DNA of 64,000 nt from Pseudomonas brassicacearum (GTDB lineage: Bacteria > Pseudomonadota > Gammaproteobacteria > Pseudomonadales > Pseudomonadaceae), in assembly GCF_003732225.1 (NCBI RefSeq), contig NZ_MOBJ01000009.1:62001-126000 (forward strand). Direction: 5' to 3'. The notes below the pieces were generated by a model. The model was not told the DNA's origin and made no database searches. It worked only from the letters and a program-made list of their open reading frames with translations. This document shows, piece after piece, positions 43,406 to 52,250 of this stretch; positions within the stretch are counted from its first letter, which is position 1, and the number at the start of each line of letters is the position of its first letter. Both the position numbers and the translations under genes were made by a program.

Positions 43406-45517
43406 ATGAGTTATCAGGTTCTTGCACGTAAATGGCGTCCGCGCTCGTTCCGCGAAATGGTCGGCCAGACCCATGTGCTCAAGGCTCTGATCAATGCCTT
43501 GGACAGCCAGCGGCTGCACCACGCCTATCTTTTTACCGGCACCCGCGGTGTGGGCAAGACCACCATCGCGCGGATCATTGCCAAATGCCTGAACTGTGAA
43601 ACAGGTATCACTTCGACGCCGTGTGGCGAGTGCTCGGTGTGCCGCGAAATTGATGAGGGGCGCTTTGTCGACCTGATCGAGATCGACGCCGCGAGCCGGA
43701 CCAAGGTCGAGGACACCCGTGAGCTGCTCGACAACGTGCAGTACGCGCCGAGCCGTGGGCGCTTCAAGGTCTACCTGATCGACGAAGTGCACATGCTCTC
43801 CAGCCATTCCTTCAATGCGCTGTTGAAAACCCTCGAAGAGCCACCGCCCTACGTCAAGTTCATCCTGGCGACTACCGATCCGCAGAAACTTCCCGCAACG
43901 ATTCTGTCGCGGTGCCTGCAGTTCTCGCTGAAAAACATGACGCCGGAGCGTGTGGTCGAGCATTTGACCCATGTGCTCGGCGTCGAGAATGTGCCGTTCG
44001 AAGACGACGCACTGTGGCTGTTGGGCCGTGCTGCCGACGGTTCGATGCGCGATGCGATGAGCCTCACCGACCAGGCCATTGCCTTTGGTGAAGGCAAGGT
44101 CATGGCGGCTGATGTGCGGGCGATGCTCGGCACACTCGATCACGGCCAGGTCTACGACGTCCTGCACGCGCTGCTCGATGGCGACGCCAGGGCGTTGCTG
44201 GAAGCGGTGCGGCATCTGGCCGAGCAGGGTCCGGACTGGAATGGCGTGCTGTCGGAAATTCTTAACGTGCTGCACCGCGTCGCGATTGCCCAGGCCCTGC
44301 CTGAAGGCGTCGATAACGGTCATGGCGACCGTGATCGGGTGCTGGCGCTGGCCCAGGCCTTGCCGGCCGAAGACGTGCAGTTCTATTACCAGATGGGCCT
44401 GATCGGACGCCGCGATTTGCCGCTGGCACCCGACCCGCGCGGTGGTTTCGAAATGGTCTTGCTGCGAATGCTCGCGTTCCGACCGGCAGACACCGCGGAT
44501 GCACCGAGGCAGCCGCTAAAGCCAGTGGGGATCAGCCAGGCCACAGTTGATTCCGCAAACTCAGTGGCTGGCGCACCGCGTGTTGCGCCGGTAGTTGCTT
44601 CTGCTCCCGTTGCTGCTGCGCCTGTCGCCGCGGCGCCGGTTCAACCGGTTGCCGAGGTGGTTGCACCCGTGTCGGCACCTGAGCCGGTTGTTCCAGTGGT
44701 CGTGCCTACGCCTGTGGTCGAGGTAGTGGCTGAGCCTGTGGCCATCGTCGAAGAAGTCGTCGACCTGCCCTGGAACGACCCGGTAGAGCCTGAGATCGTG
44801 CAGCAACCGGCCATCGAGCCAGTGCTGGAGACGACCTCTGAGCAGCCTGACCTGACGCCCATGCCGACGCCGACTCCGGACAGCGTTGTACCCGATGCGC
44901 CGGAGTGGGCTGCCGCGCCGATTCCCGAGCCGTCGGTGGCTGAAGTCGACGCCGCCACGCCGGGCATGGATCTGGATGACGAACCGCCGCTGGACGAGGA
45001 CTACATCGAGCCGGACATGGATTCGGCCTATAGTTATCTCGATGAGCTGGCCAGTGAGCACGCCGCAGAACCAGCGCCTGAACCCGAACCTGAACCGGCC
45101 GCGATGCCGGCCACAGGGCTGGCATTGCAATGGCTGGAGCTGTTCCCGAAATTGCCGATTTCCGGCATGACCGGCAGCATCGCCGCCAACTGCACGTTGA
45201 TCGCAGTCGATGGCGATCATTGGCTGCTGCACCTGGACCCGGCCCACAGCGCGCTGTTCAACGCGACTCAACAACGCCGGCTGAACGATGCGCTGAACCA
45301 GTATCACCAGCGCACCCTGACGGTGAGCATCGAGCTGATCAAGCCCGAGCAGGAAACCCCGGCGCAGGCGGCTTCGCGTCGACGTGTCGACCGCCAGCGC
45401 GAAGCTGAGAATTCGATTCACGGTGATCCGTTCATCCAGCAAATGATGCAACAGTTCGGCGCGGTGATCCGTAACGATACTATTGAACCTGTCGAGGCTC
45501 TGGCCAGCCAGGGCTAA
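43406..45517 (+). CDS. dnaX: DNA polymerase III subunit tau (DnaX)
   Basis: The 703-residue clamp-loader ATPase has Walker A GTRGVGKTTIARI at residues ~44-56, the four-cysteine zinc site CETGITSTPCGECSVC, Walker B LIDEVHMLSS and an SRCLQF sensor/arginine-finger segment. A long A/P/V/E-rich linker (~370-560) follows, then the C-terminal region that binds the polymerase alpha subunit. I saw no A AAA AAG slippery heptamer in the region where E. coli shifts to make gamma. The start MSYQVLARKWRPRSF is the family start; the upstream open frame is antisense to the binding-protein gene. Confidence 0.95.
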   Translation: MSYQVLARKWRPRSFREMVGQTHVLKALINALDSQRLHHAYLFTGTRGVGKTTIARIIAKCLNCETGITSTPCGECSVCREIDEGRFVDLIEIDAASRTKVEDTRELLDNVQYAPSRGRFKVYLIDEVHMLSSHSFNALLKTLEEPPPYVKFILATTDPQKLPATILSRCLQFSLKNMTPERVVEHLTHVLGVENVPFEDDALWLLGRAADGSMRDAMSLTDQAIAFGEGKVMAADVRAMLGTLDHGQVYDVLHALLDGDARALLEAVRHLAEQGPDWNGVLSEILNVLHRVAIAQALPEGVDNGHGDRDRVLALAQALPAEDVQFYYQMGLIGRRDLPLAPDPRGGFEMVLLRMLAFRPADTADAPRQPLKPVGISQATVDSANSVAGAPRVAPVVASAPVAAAPVAAAPVQPVAEVVAPVSAPEPVVPVVVPTPVVEVVAEPVAIVEEVVDLPWNDPVEPEIVQQPAIEPVLETTSEQPDLTPMPTPTPDSVVPDAPEWAAAPIPEPSVAEVDAATPGMDLDDEPPLDEDYIEPDMDSAYSYLDELASEHAAEPAPEPEPEPAAMPATGLALQWLELFPKLPISGMTGSIAANCTLIAVDGDHWLLHLDPAHSALFNATQQRRLNDALNQYHQRTLTVSIELIKPEQETPAQAASRRRVDRQREAENSIHGDPFIQQMMQQFGAVIRNDTIEPVEALASQG

Positions 45518-45584
45518 TAACTGAAGGCGTTCGGCCCACTGGGCCGGGCGCTGTTTTGATCCAAGTACTTTTGAGGTGATTCCC

Positions 45585-45923
45585 ATGATGAAAGGTGGCA
45601 TGGCCGGCCTGATGAAGCAGGCGCAGCAAATGCAGGAAAAAATGGCCAAGATGCAGGAAGAGCTGGCCAACGCCGAAGTCACCGGTAAAGCCGGTGGCGA
45701 TATGGTCACCGTGGTGATGACCGGTCGTCACGACGTCAAGCGCGTGACCATCGATCCAAGCCTGGTGGAAGGCCTGAGCGAAGACGACAAGGAAATGCTG
45801 GAGGCCGTGTTCGCCGCCGCCGTCAACGACGCCGTGCGCAAGATCGAAGCCAACAGCCAGGACAAAATGTCCGGCATGACCGCAGGCATGCAACTGCCGC
45901 CGGGCATGAAACTGCCATTCTGA
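45585..45923 (+). CDS. ybaB: YbaB/EbfC family nucleoid-associated protein
   Basis: The 112-residue protein starts [32 protein letters not shown], the long helix of the YbaB/EbfC family, with a GAGGTG ribosome-binding site 5 bases upstream of the ATG. The glycine-rich tail ends [16 protein letters not shown]. It binds DNA as a dimer. The dnaX-ybaB-recR order is widely conserved. Confidence 0.94.
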   Translation: MMKGGMAGLMKQAQQMQEKMAKMQEELANAEVTGKAGGDMVTVVMTGRHDVKRVTIDPSLVEGLSEDDKEMLEAVFAAAVNDAVRKIEANSQDKMSGMTAGMQLPPGMKLPF

Positions 45924-45948
45924 TTCGCTAACGCGTCGGATGGACTAC

Positions 45949-45983
45949 AAAAATGCCAGGCACTCAGCCTGGCATTTTTGTTT
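45949..45983 (+). terminator. Terminator after ybaB
   Basis: A perfect 13-bp stem AAAAATGCCAGGC/GCCTGGCATTTTT, loop ACTCA, is followed by GTTTT. It separates dnaX-ybaB from recR. Confidence 0.93.
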
Positions 45984-46020
45984 TTGACGGGAAAGCATAC
46001 GGCGTCTGTTGAGCCGCCTT

Positions 46021-46111
46021 CGCGAGCAAGCTCGCTCCCACATTGGATTGGGGGACATTCGCGATAGATGTCACACTGTAAATCCCTTGTGGGAGCGGGC
46101 TTGCCCGCGAT
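46021..46111. repeat. REPIN (family 1)
   Basis: Inverted pair of the family core; the right arm carries the variant GCGGGCTTGCCCGC. It lies between the ybaB terminator and recR. Confidence 0.95.
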
Positions 46112-46227
46112 GAAGTCGACTCGGTAACGCTGAAGAAGCTTCGAACGTGGCACCGTGATGAGCATTTGACGCTGGCCAGAGGCGCAGGTATAAACCGCGT
46201 CTCGTTGTTTTGTCGGACCTTTTCCCC

Positions 46228-46830
46228 ATGAGCTTCAGCCCTTTGATTCGCCAACTGATCGACGCCTTGCGCACTTTGCCGGGTGTCGGTCAGAAAACCG
46301 CCCAGCGCATGGCGTTGCAATTGCTCGAGCGTGATCGCAGCGGAGGCTCACGGCTGGCGTTGGCCTTGAGCCAGGCCATGGAAGGGGTCGGCCATTGTCG
46401 TCTGTGCCGCACGCTGACCGAAGACGATCTGTGCCCGCAATGCGCGGACCCTCGCCGCGACGACACGCTGTTGTGTGTGGTCGAGGGGCCGATGGATGTC
46501 TATGCCGTGGAGCAGACCGGGTTTCGCGGTCGCTACTTCGTGCTCAAGGGGCATTTGTCACCACTCGACGGTCTGGGGCCGGAAGCCATTGGCATTCCGC
46601 AGTTGCTGGCGCGGATTGAAGAGGCGGGCACTTTCACTGAAGTCATCCTGGCGACCAACCCGACGGTTGAAGGTGAAGCGACGGCGCACTACATCGCCCA
46701 GTTGCTCAGCAATAAAGGCCTGATCGCCTCGCGCATCGCCCATGGCGTGCCGTTGGGTGGCGAGCTGGAGCTGGTGGATGGTGGCACTCTGGCCCATTCG
46801 TTTGCCGGGCGTAAGCCGATCGTTCTGTAG
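46228..46830 (+). CDS. recR: Recombination protein RecR
   Basis: The 200-residue protein of the RecFOR pathway helps load RecA at gaps. An N-terminal helix-hairpin-helix ([14 protein letters not shown]) is followed by the zinc finger [19 protein letters not shown] and a Toprim domain ([16 protein letters not shown]). [22 protein letters not shown] is the family C-terminus. The ATG at 46228 is chosen over the in-frame TTG at 46210. Confidence 0.95.
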   Translation: MSFSPLIRQLIDALRTLPGVGQKTAQRMALQLLERDRSGGSRLALALSQAMEGVGHCRLCRTLTEDDLCPQCADPRRDDTLLCVVEGPMDVYAVEQTGFRGRYFVLKGHLSPLDGLGPEAIGIPQLLARIEEAGTFTEVILATNPTVEGEATAHYIAQLLSNKGLIASRIAHGVPLGGELELVDGGTLAHSFAGRKPIVL

Positions 46831-46846
46831 CGGGTGAACTGATGTC

Positions 46847-46927
46847 ATCGCGAGCAAGCTCGCTCCCACATTGGACCGCATTCGACAGGACAATTCGGTC
46901 AACTGTGGGAGCGAGCTTGCTCGCGAT
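46847..46927. repeat. REPIN (family 1)
   Basis: Inverted pair of the family core between recR and the acyl-CoA dehydrogenase gene. Confidence 0.95.
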
Positions 46928-47018
46928 ACAGGCGCCGTGGTCTTCCTGGTTCACATAATTCTATTGAAAACCAAGCAAGCGCTCGGTAAGTTCGCTGAAC
47001 CTTCAGTGGAGCTCGCCG

Positions 47019-48167
47019 ATGCCTGCCTTTCAGGAATACTTCGACCCCGGCCATCAGTTGGTCCGCGACAGCGTGCGACGTTTCGTCGAACGCGAGATTC
47101 TTCCGGACATCGATCAGTGGGAGGAGGCCGAGAGTTTTCCTCGTGAGCTCTACTTCAAGGCCGGCGCCGCGGGGATTCTCGGCATTGGTTATCCCGAAGC
47201 GCTGGGTGGCAGCCACGAAGGAGACCTGTTCGCCAAGATCGCCGCCAGTGAAGAGCTGATGCGCTGTGGTTCCGGCGGGCTGGTGGCGGGATTGGGCTCG
47301 CTGGATATCGGCCTGCCACCGATCCTCAAGTGGGCCAGACCCGAGGTGCGCGACCGGGTGGTGCCGCTGGTTCTTTCTGGTGAAAAAATCAGTGCGTTGG
47401 CGATCACCGAGCCCAGCGGCGGCTCAGACGTAGCCAACCTGCAAACCCGCGCCGTGCGTGACGGGGATTACTACCGGGTCAGTGGCAGCAAAACCTTTAT
47501 CACCAGCGGTGTTCGTGCGGATTTCCATACCGTCGCGGTGCGTACCGGTGAGCCGGGTTTTGGCGGTATCAGCCTGCTGTTGATCGAGAAGGGCACGCCG
47601 GGATTCACCGTCGGTCGTCAGCTGAAAAAAATGGGCTGGTGGGCATCGGACACCGCCGAGCTGTTTTTCGATGATTGCCGCGTACCGGTGGGCAACCTGA
47701 TAGGCGTCGAGAACATGGGCTTTGCCTGCATCATGGGCAACTTTCAAAGCGAGCGTCTGGCGCTGGCGCTGATGGCCAATATGACCGCGCAACTGGCACT
47801 GGAAGAAAGCCTGAAATGGGCCCGGCAGCGCGAAGCGTTCGGCAAGCCGATTGGCAAGTTTCAGGTGCTCAAGCATCGCTTGGCGGAAATGGCCACGGCG
47901 CTGGAAGTCTCCCGAGAGTTCACCTATCGCCAGGCAGCGAAAATGGCCGCCGGGCAGAGCGTGATCAAGGAAATTTCCATGGCCAAGAATTTTGCCACCG
48001 ACACGGCCGACCGCATCACCACCGATGCGGTGCAGATCCTCGGCGGGCTAGGTTACATGCGTGAAAGTCTGGTGGAGCGGCTGTACCGCGACAACCGGAT
48101 CCTGTCCATTGGCGGCGGTACGCGTGAAGTGATGAATGAAATCATAAGCAAGCAGATGGGGCTTTGA
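47019..48167 (+). CDS. Acyl-CoA dehydrogenase, long-chain/isovaleryl type active site
   Basis: The 382-residue FAD enzyme introduces the alpha-beta double bond in acyl-CoA. The FAD-binding segment ALAITEPSGGSDVANLQT and the C-terminal ILGGLGYMRESLVERLYRD are typical. In medium-chain enzymes the catalytic base is the Glu of YEGT near the C-terminus; here that site is SIGGGT. A glutamate is instead present in ALEESLKWARQR (E262/E263), the location of the base in long-chain and isovaleryl-CoA dehydrogenases. The physiological substrate cannot be read from the context. Confidence 0.9.
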   Translation: MPAFQEYFDPGHQLVRDSVRRFVEREILPDIDQWEEAESFPRELYFKAGAAGILGIGYPEALGGSHEGDLFAKIAASEELMRCGSGGLVAGLGSLDIGLPPILKWARPEVRDRVVPLVLSGEKISALAITEPSGGSDVANLQTRAVRDGDYYRVSGSKTFITSGVRADFHTVAVRTGEPGFGGISLLLIEKGTPGFTVGRQLKKMGWWASDTAELFFDDCRVPVGNLIGVENMGFACIMGNFQSERLALALMANMTAQLALEESLKWARQREAFGKPIGKFQVLKHRLAEMATALEVSREFTYRQAAKMAAGQSVIKEISMAKNFATDTADRITTDAVQILGGLGYMRESLVERLYRDNRILSIGGGTREVMNEIISKQMGL

Positions 48168-48192
48168 ATCAGGCGGTGCTGCGGCTGACGCT

Positions 48193-48267
48193 ATCGCGAG
48201 CAAGCTCGCTCCCATATTGGATCTTCGGTGTTTACAAAACCCCTGTGGGAGCGAGCTTGCTCGCGAT
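48193..48267. repeat. REPIN (family 1)
   Basis: Inverted pair of the family core between the convergent ends of the acyl-CoA dehydrogenase gene and apt. Confidence 0.95.
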
Positions 48268-48288
48268 GACGTCGGTGAAGACGCCGAC

Positions 48289-48837
48289 TTATCTTTCGGT
48301 CAACGCAAACTGTGTCAGGCAGAACGTCGGAATGCCCATATCTTCCAGGCGCTGGGAGCCGCCCAGTTCCGGCAGGTCGATAATGGCTGCTGCTTCGAAA
48401 ATCCGTGCGCCCATGCGTCGAACCAGATTGGCCGCAGCGATCAGCGTGCCGCCGGTGGCGATCAGGTCATCGAACATCAGCACCGAGTCGCCTTCACAGA
48501 GGCTGTCGGCGTGGACTTCAAGGTAGGCTTCGCCGTACTCGGTCTGGTAACCCTCGGACAGTACGTCAGCCGGCAGCTTGCCTTGCTTGCGGAACAACAC
48601 CAGCGGTTTGTTCAGTTGATAAGCGAGGATTGAGCCGATCAGGAAACCGCGAGCGTCCATGGCGCCGATGTGCGTGAAGTCGGCCTCGACATAGCGGTGC
48701 GCAAAGCTGTCCATCACCAGGCGCAAGGCCTTGGGGGACTGGAACAGTGGAGTGATATCGCGAAAGATCACGCCCGGCTTTGGAAAATCGATCACGGGGC
48801 GGATCAGGGATTTGATGTCGAAGGAGTCGATGACCAT
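48289..48837 (-). CDS. apt: Adenine phosphoribosyltransferase
   Basis: The 182-residue enzyme makes AMP from adenine and PRPP (purine salvage). The PRPP-binding motif is [18 protein letters not shown], and [15 protein letters not shown] and [14 protein letters not shown] are APT-specific segments. It is transcribed in the same direction as anr, which lies 78 bases upstream; whether they share a transcript is not evident. Confidence 0.95.
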   Translation of the reverse strand: MVIDSFDIKSLIRPVIDFPKPGVIFRDITPLFQSPKALRLVMDSFAHRYVEADFTHIGAMDARGFLIGSILAYQLNKPLVLFRKQGKLPADVLSEGYQTEYGEAYLEVHADSLCEGDSVLMFDDLIATGGTLIAAANLVRRMGARIFEAAAIIDLPELGGSQRLEDMGIPTFCLTQFALTER

Positions 48838-48915
48838 CGTCGAAGTGTCCTGGCGGGCTACAAACGCCGAAGTATAACGGCGGCCGAGCAGGTTCGCTCA
48901 GCCGCATGTGCAACA

Positions 48916-49650
48916 TCAGCCTTCGATCGAGCCGCCGGCCAGCGCGCAGAGTTGAATCGGGTCGAGGATGTGTACTTCCTTGCCTTCGGCGGCGATCAGC
49001 TCGTTCTGCTGGAAGCGCGTGAACACCCGGGACACGGTTTCCACTGCGAGGCCCAGGTAGTTGCCGATTTCATTGCGCGACATGCTCAGGCGGAACTGGT
49101 TGGCCGAGAATCCGCGTGCGCGGAAACGTGCCGACAGGTTGACCAGGAACGTGGCGATACGCTCGTCAGCGGTTTTTTTCGAGAGCAACAGCATCATCTG
49201 CTGATCGTCACGAATCTCGCGGCTCATCACCCGCATCAATTGACGGCGCAACTGCGGCAGTTGCAAGGCCAGTTCATCGAGGCGTTCGAAAGGGATTTCG
49301 CATACCGAGGTGGTTTCCAGCGCTTGGGCTGAAACCGGGTGGCGTTCGGTGTCCATGCCGGACAGGCCGACCAGCTCGCTCGGCAGATGAAAGCCGGTGA
49401 TCTGCTCTTCGCCGCCATCGCTCAGGCTGAAGGTTTTCAACGCGCCGGAGCGTACTGCATAAACGGAATCGAACTGGTCGCTCTGGCGGAACAGGAACTC
49501 GCCTTTTTTCAGCGGGCGACCACGTTTGACGATCTCGTCCAGCGCTTCCATGTCTTCCAGATTCAGAGAAAGTGGCAGGCAGAGAGGGGCCAGGCTGCAA
49601 TCCTTGCAATGTGCCTGGCTATGAGCGCGCAGTTTAACTGGCTCGGACAT
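48916..49650 (-). CDS. anr: Anaerobic transcriptional regulator ANR (FNR family)
   Basis: The 244-residue CRP/FNR protein senses oxygen through a [4Fe-4S] cluster. Ligands Cys15, Cys18 and Cys24 ([11 protein letters not shown]) are near the N-terminus, with the fourth in [10 protein letters not shown] cyclic-nucleotide-binding-like beta barrel and dimerisation helix follow, then the [27 protein letters not shown]. The recognition-helix residues E, S and R fit the TTGAT-N4-ATCAA site. Likely targets in this window are hemN, ccoG and the cbb3 operons. Confidence 0.96.
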   Translation of the reverse strand: MSEPVKLRAHSQAHCKDCSLAPLCLPLSLNLEDMEALDEIVKRGRPLKKGEFLFRQSDQFDSVYAVRSGALKTFSLSDGGEEQITGFHLPSELVGLSGMDTERHPVSAQALETTSVCEIPFERLDELALQLPQLRRQLMRVMSREIRDDQQMMLLLSKKTADERIATFLVNLSARFRARGFSANQFRLSMSRNEIGNYLGLAVETVSRVFTRFQQNELIAAEGKEVHILDPIQLCALAGGSIEG

Positions 49651-49729
49651 TTCTTAGATCCTTGTGGGAAAACACACATAAGATGTAAGGGTAACTCACG
49701 CAATGACCTCGAGGCCAGCTTGTGGTGTC

Positions 49730-51112
49730 TTAAATCACCCGAGAGAAACGCTGGCGATTCTGTTGTTCCAGGTAGGTATCGAAGACCATGCACACCGAAC
49801 GGACCAGCAGCCGTCCGGCTGGCAGGACGACGATTTTTTCGCTGTCGAGTTCGATCAGGCCATCCTCGGCCATGGCGTGCAACTGTGGCCAGAGCTCGCT
49901 GAAGTAGCCGCGAAAATCGATATTGAAGGCCTGTTCTATCTGCGCGAATGCCAGGCTGAACGTGCAGATCAACTGCTGAATCACTGCCCGCCGCAGGCGG
50001 TCGTCCTGGTTACACAGCAAACCACGGCTGGTACCCAGTTGTGCGCTGGCCAGAGCATTTTGGTACTGATTCAAATCGCTGCTGTTCTGACAATACAGAT
50101 CACCGATCTGGCTGATGGCCGACACGCCAAGACCGATCAGGTCGCAATGACCGTGGGTGGTGTAACCCTGGAAGTTGCGTTGCAGTGTCGACTCTTCCTG
50201 GGCGATGGCCAGCTCGTCATCCGGCAAGGCAAAATGGTCCATGCCGATGTAGCGATAACCGGCGGCGGTCAGTTGCTCGATGGTGCCTTGGAGCATGTTC
50301 AGTTTTTCGGCGGGGGCCGGCAGGTCGCTGCTATTGATTCGCCGCTGCGGCATGAAGCGCTCGGGCAGGTGCGCGTAGTTGAACACCGAGAGCCGATCCG
50401 GTTGCAGGTTGATGACTTCGTCCACGGTGCGGGCGAAGCTCTCGGCGGTTTGCTTGGGCAGGCCGTAGATCAAATCGATGTTGATCGAGCGGAACTGCAA
50501 GGTGCGCGCCGCCTCGATCACCGCTCGGGTTTCCTCCAGGCTTTGCAGGCGATTGACCGCGCGTTGCACCGCAGGGTCGAGGTCTTGCACGCCAATGCTG
50601 ACCCGGTTGAAACCCAGCTCGCGCAGCAGGCCCATGGTTGACCAGTCGGCTTCTCGTGGGTCGATCTCGATGCCGTAATCGCCGGAGTCATCGTCCAGCA
50701 GGTTGAAATGCTTGCGCAGTTGCGCCATCAACTGGCGCAGTTCGTCGTGACTGAGATAGGTCGGGGTGCCGCCGCCGAAGTGCAATTGTTCGACTTTCTG
50801 GTTCGGGTCCAGATGACAGGCAATCAGCTGGATCTCCTGTTCCAGCCGTTGCAAGTAAGGCTGGGCGCGGCCGCGGTCCTTGGTGATGACTTTGTTGCAG
50901 GCGCAGTAGTAGCAGATGTTCGCGCAGAACGGCACGTGCACATACAGCGACAATGGCCGCTGGGCCTTGCGGCTATCGCGCAGGGCGTGCAGCAGGTCGA
51001 AGGTGCCGACCTGGCTGTTGAATTGCACCGCGGTCGGGTACGAGGTGTAGCGAGGTCCCGCCAGGTCATAACGGCGGATCAGATCTGTGTCCCAACGAAT
51101 GGCGTCGAGCAT
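49730..51112 (-). CDS. hemN: Oxygen-independent coproporphyrinogen III oxidase (radical SAM)
   Basis: The 460-residue enzyme forms protoporphyrinogen IX without oxygen, using SAM and a [4Fe-4S] cluster bound by C-x3-C-x2-C in VPFCANICYYCACN (around residues 60-72). GPRYTSYPTA at the start, FGGGTPTYLS and NRVSIGVQDLDPAVQRAVNR are family-typical. Haem supply under low oxygen links it to the cbb3 oxidases downstream. A perfect ANR box is 65 bases upstream of its start. Confidence 0.96.
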   Translation of the reverse strand: MLDAIRWDTDLIRRYDLAGPRYTSYPTAVQFNSQVGTFDLLHALRDSRKAQRPLSLYVHVPFCANICYYCACNKVITKDRGRAQPYLQRLEQEIQLIACHLDPNQKVEQLHFGGGTPTYLSHDELRQLMAQLRKHFNLLDDDSGDYGIEIDPREADWSTMGLLRELGFNRVSIGVQDLDPAVQRAVNRLQSLEETRAVIEAARTLQFRSINIDLIYGLPKQTAESFARTVDEVINLQPDRLSVFNYAHLPERFMPQRRINSSDLPAPAEKLNMLQGTIEQLTAAGYRYIGMDHFALPDDELAIAQEESTLQRNFQGYTTHGHCDLIGLGVSAISQIGDLYCQNSSDLNQYQNALASAQLGTSRGLLCNQDDRLRRAVIQQLICTFSLAFAQIEQAFNIDFRGYFSELWPQLHAMAEDGLIELDSEKIVVLPAGRLLVRSVCMVFDTYLEQQNRQRFSRVI

Positions 51113-51176
51113 GCGGGCATTCCCCCGGATAGGCTGGCAGTGTTGGCGAGTCTAGGGGGTGCGGCGTTGGGGCATC

Positions 51177-51190
51177 TTGATTTGCATCAA
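51177..51190 (-). promoter_or_regulatory. ANR/FNR box upstream of hemN
   Basis: TTGATTTGCATCAA matches the consensus TTGAT-N4-ATCAA perfectly and is 65 bases from the hemN ATG, a distance suited to activation (box near -40 with a short leader). Confidence 0.88.
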
Positions 51191-51231
51191 GGGGGCATTC
51201 GGTCGGGATCTGTGTTGTCGGTGATGGCCTC

Positions 51232-51306
51232 ATCGCGAGCAAGCTCGCTCCCACAGGGATTTTGTGAACACCGAAGATCCAATGTGGGAGCGAGCTTGCT
51301 CGCGAT
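51232..51306. repeat. REPIN (family 1)
   Basis: Inverted pair of the family core between the TauE-like gene and the hemN ANR box. Confidence 0.95.
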
Positions 51307-51321
51307 GGGCGCGCCGCCGAT

Positions 51322-52005
51322 CTAATGCCCCATCAACCAATGCTGATGCGGTCCGGGCAAGGTCCAGAGACCAAACAGGATCACCAACAAACCACCGGTC
51401 ATGCGCACGCTGCGTTTACGCAGCAACGCGGTGACTCGCTCGGCGGCAAGCCCGGTGGCCAACAAAACCGGCCAGGTGCCAAGGCCGAAGGCGAGCATCA
51501 ACAATGCACTATCGATGGCGTTGCCCTGGCTGGCGGACCACAGCAGCGTGCTGTAGACCAAACCGCACGGCAACCAGCCCCAAAGCGCGCCGAGCAGCAA
51601 CGCGCGCGGCAGGCTCGACACCGGCAGCAAACGGTTGGCAACCGGCTGTATGTAGCGCCACAGGCCGCGCCCCAGGCTTTCGATGCGGGTCAGGCCGCTC
51701 CACCAGCCGGCCAGGTACAGGCCCATGGCGATCAGCAGCAAGCCGGCGAGGATCCGCATGAACATCGCCGCCGGGCTGTTGGCCACGGCCCATCCCGCCA
51801 GGCCGATCAGCAGGCCGGCGGTGGCGTAGCTGAGAATCCGCCCGAGGTTGTACGCCAACAGCAGACGAAAACGCCGGCTGCGTTGCTCCTTGGGAATCGC
51901 CAGGGTCAGCGCGCCCATCAGCCCGCCGCACATGCCCAGGCAATGCCCACCACCGAGCAGGCCGAGGATCACCGCAGAAACCAGCAGAGGCGCCAACTCA
52001 AGCAT
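51322..52005 (-). CDS. TauE/SafE-like (DsbD_2/UreH-like) membrane protein of the cco assembly cluster
   Basis: The 227-residue protein has about six membrane segments and begins LAPLLVSAVILGLLGGGHCLGMCGGLMGAL; the HCLGMCGG motif with two cysteines is shared with UreH/DsbD-like metal or thiol carriers. It is annotated as a sulfite exporter TauE/SafE-type protein in Pseudomonas. It is the last gene after ccoS (8-base overlap), which suggests a role in cbb3 oxidase maturation, perhaps copper or thiol handling. That role is inferred from context. Confidence 0.8.
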   Translation of the reverse strand: MLELAPLLVSAVILGLLGGGHCLGMCGGLMGALTLAIPKEQRSRRFRLLLAYNLGRILSYATAGLLIGLAGWAVANSPAAMFMRILAGLLLIAMGLYLAGWWSGLTRIESLGRGLWRYIQPVANRLLPVSSLPRALLLGALWGWLPCGLVYSTLLWSASQGNAIDSALLMLAFGLGTWPVLLATGLAAERVTALLRKRSVRMTGGLLVILFGLWTLPGPHQHWLMGH

Positions 52006-52228
52006 GAGGCGGGGCCTTGTTGGTCGGCTTGGCCGGATCAGTCGGTGGTTGACCGCTGGCTTCGTCGACTGCCGCCTGATGGTTCGGGTCCTGATCGTCG
52101 AACAGGATGCTGTGAGCCGGGCCGTCGAGGTCGTCGTACTGACCGCTGTCGACGGCCCAGAAGAAGATGTAAATGGCGATGGCGACGATCAGCAGCGCCG
52201 CCGGGATCATCACGTAAAGAGCTGGCAT
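51998..52228 (-). CDS. ccoS: Cbb3-type oxidase assembly protein CcoS
   Basis: The 76-residue protein has a single membrane helix (MPALYVMIPAALLIVAIAIYIFFWAVDSGQYDDLDGPAHSIL), and the WAVDSGQYDDLDGP segment is diagnostic. It is needed for cofactor insertion into the CcoN subunit. It lies 22 bases after ccoI and overlaps the next gene by 8 bases. Confidence 0.93.
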   Translation of the reverse strand: MPALYVMIPAALLIVAIAIYIFFWAVDSGQYDDLDGPAHSILFDDQDPNHQAAVDEASGQPPTDPAKPTNKAPPHA

Positions 52229-52250
52229 CTGGACTCCATGCTCGTGCGGC

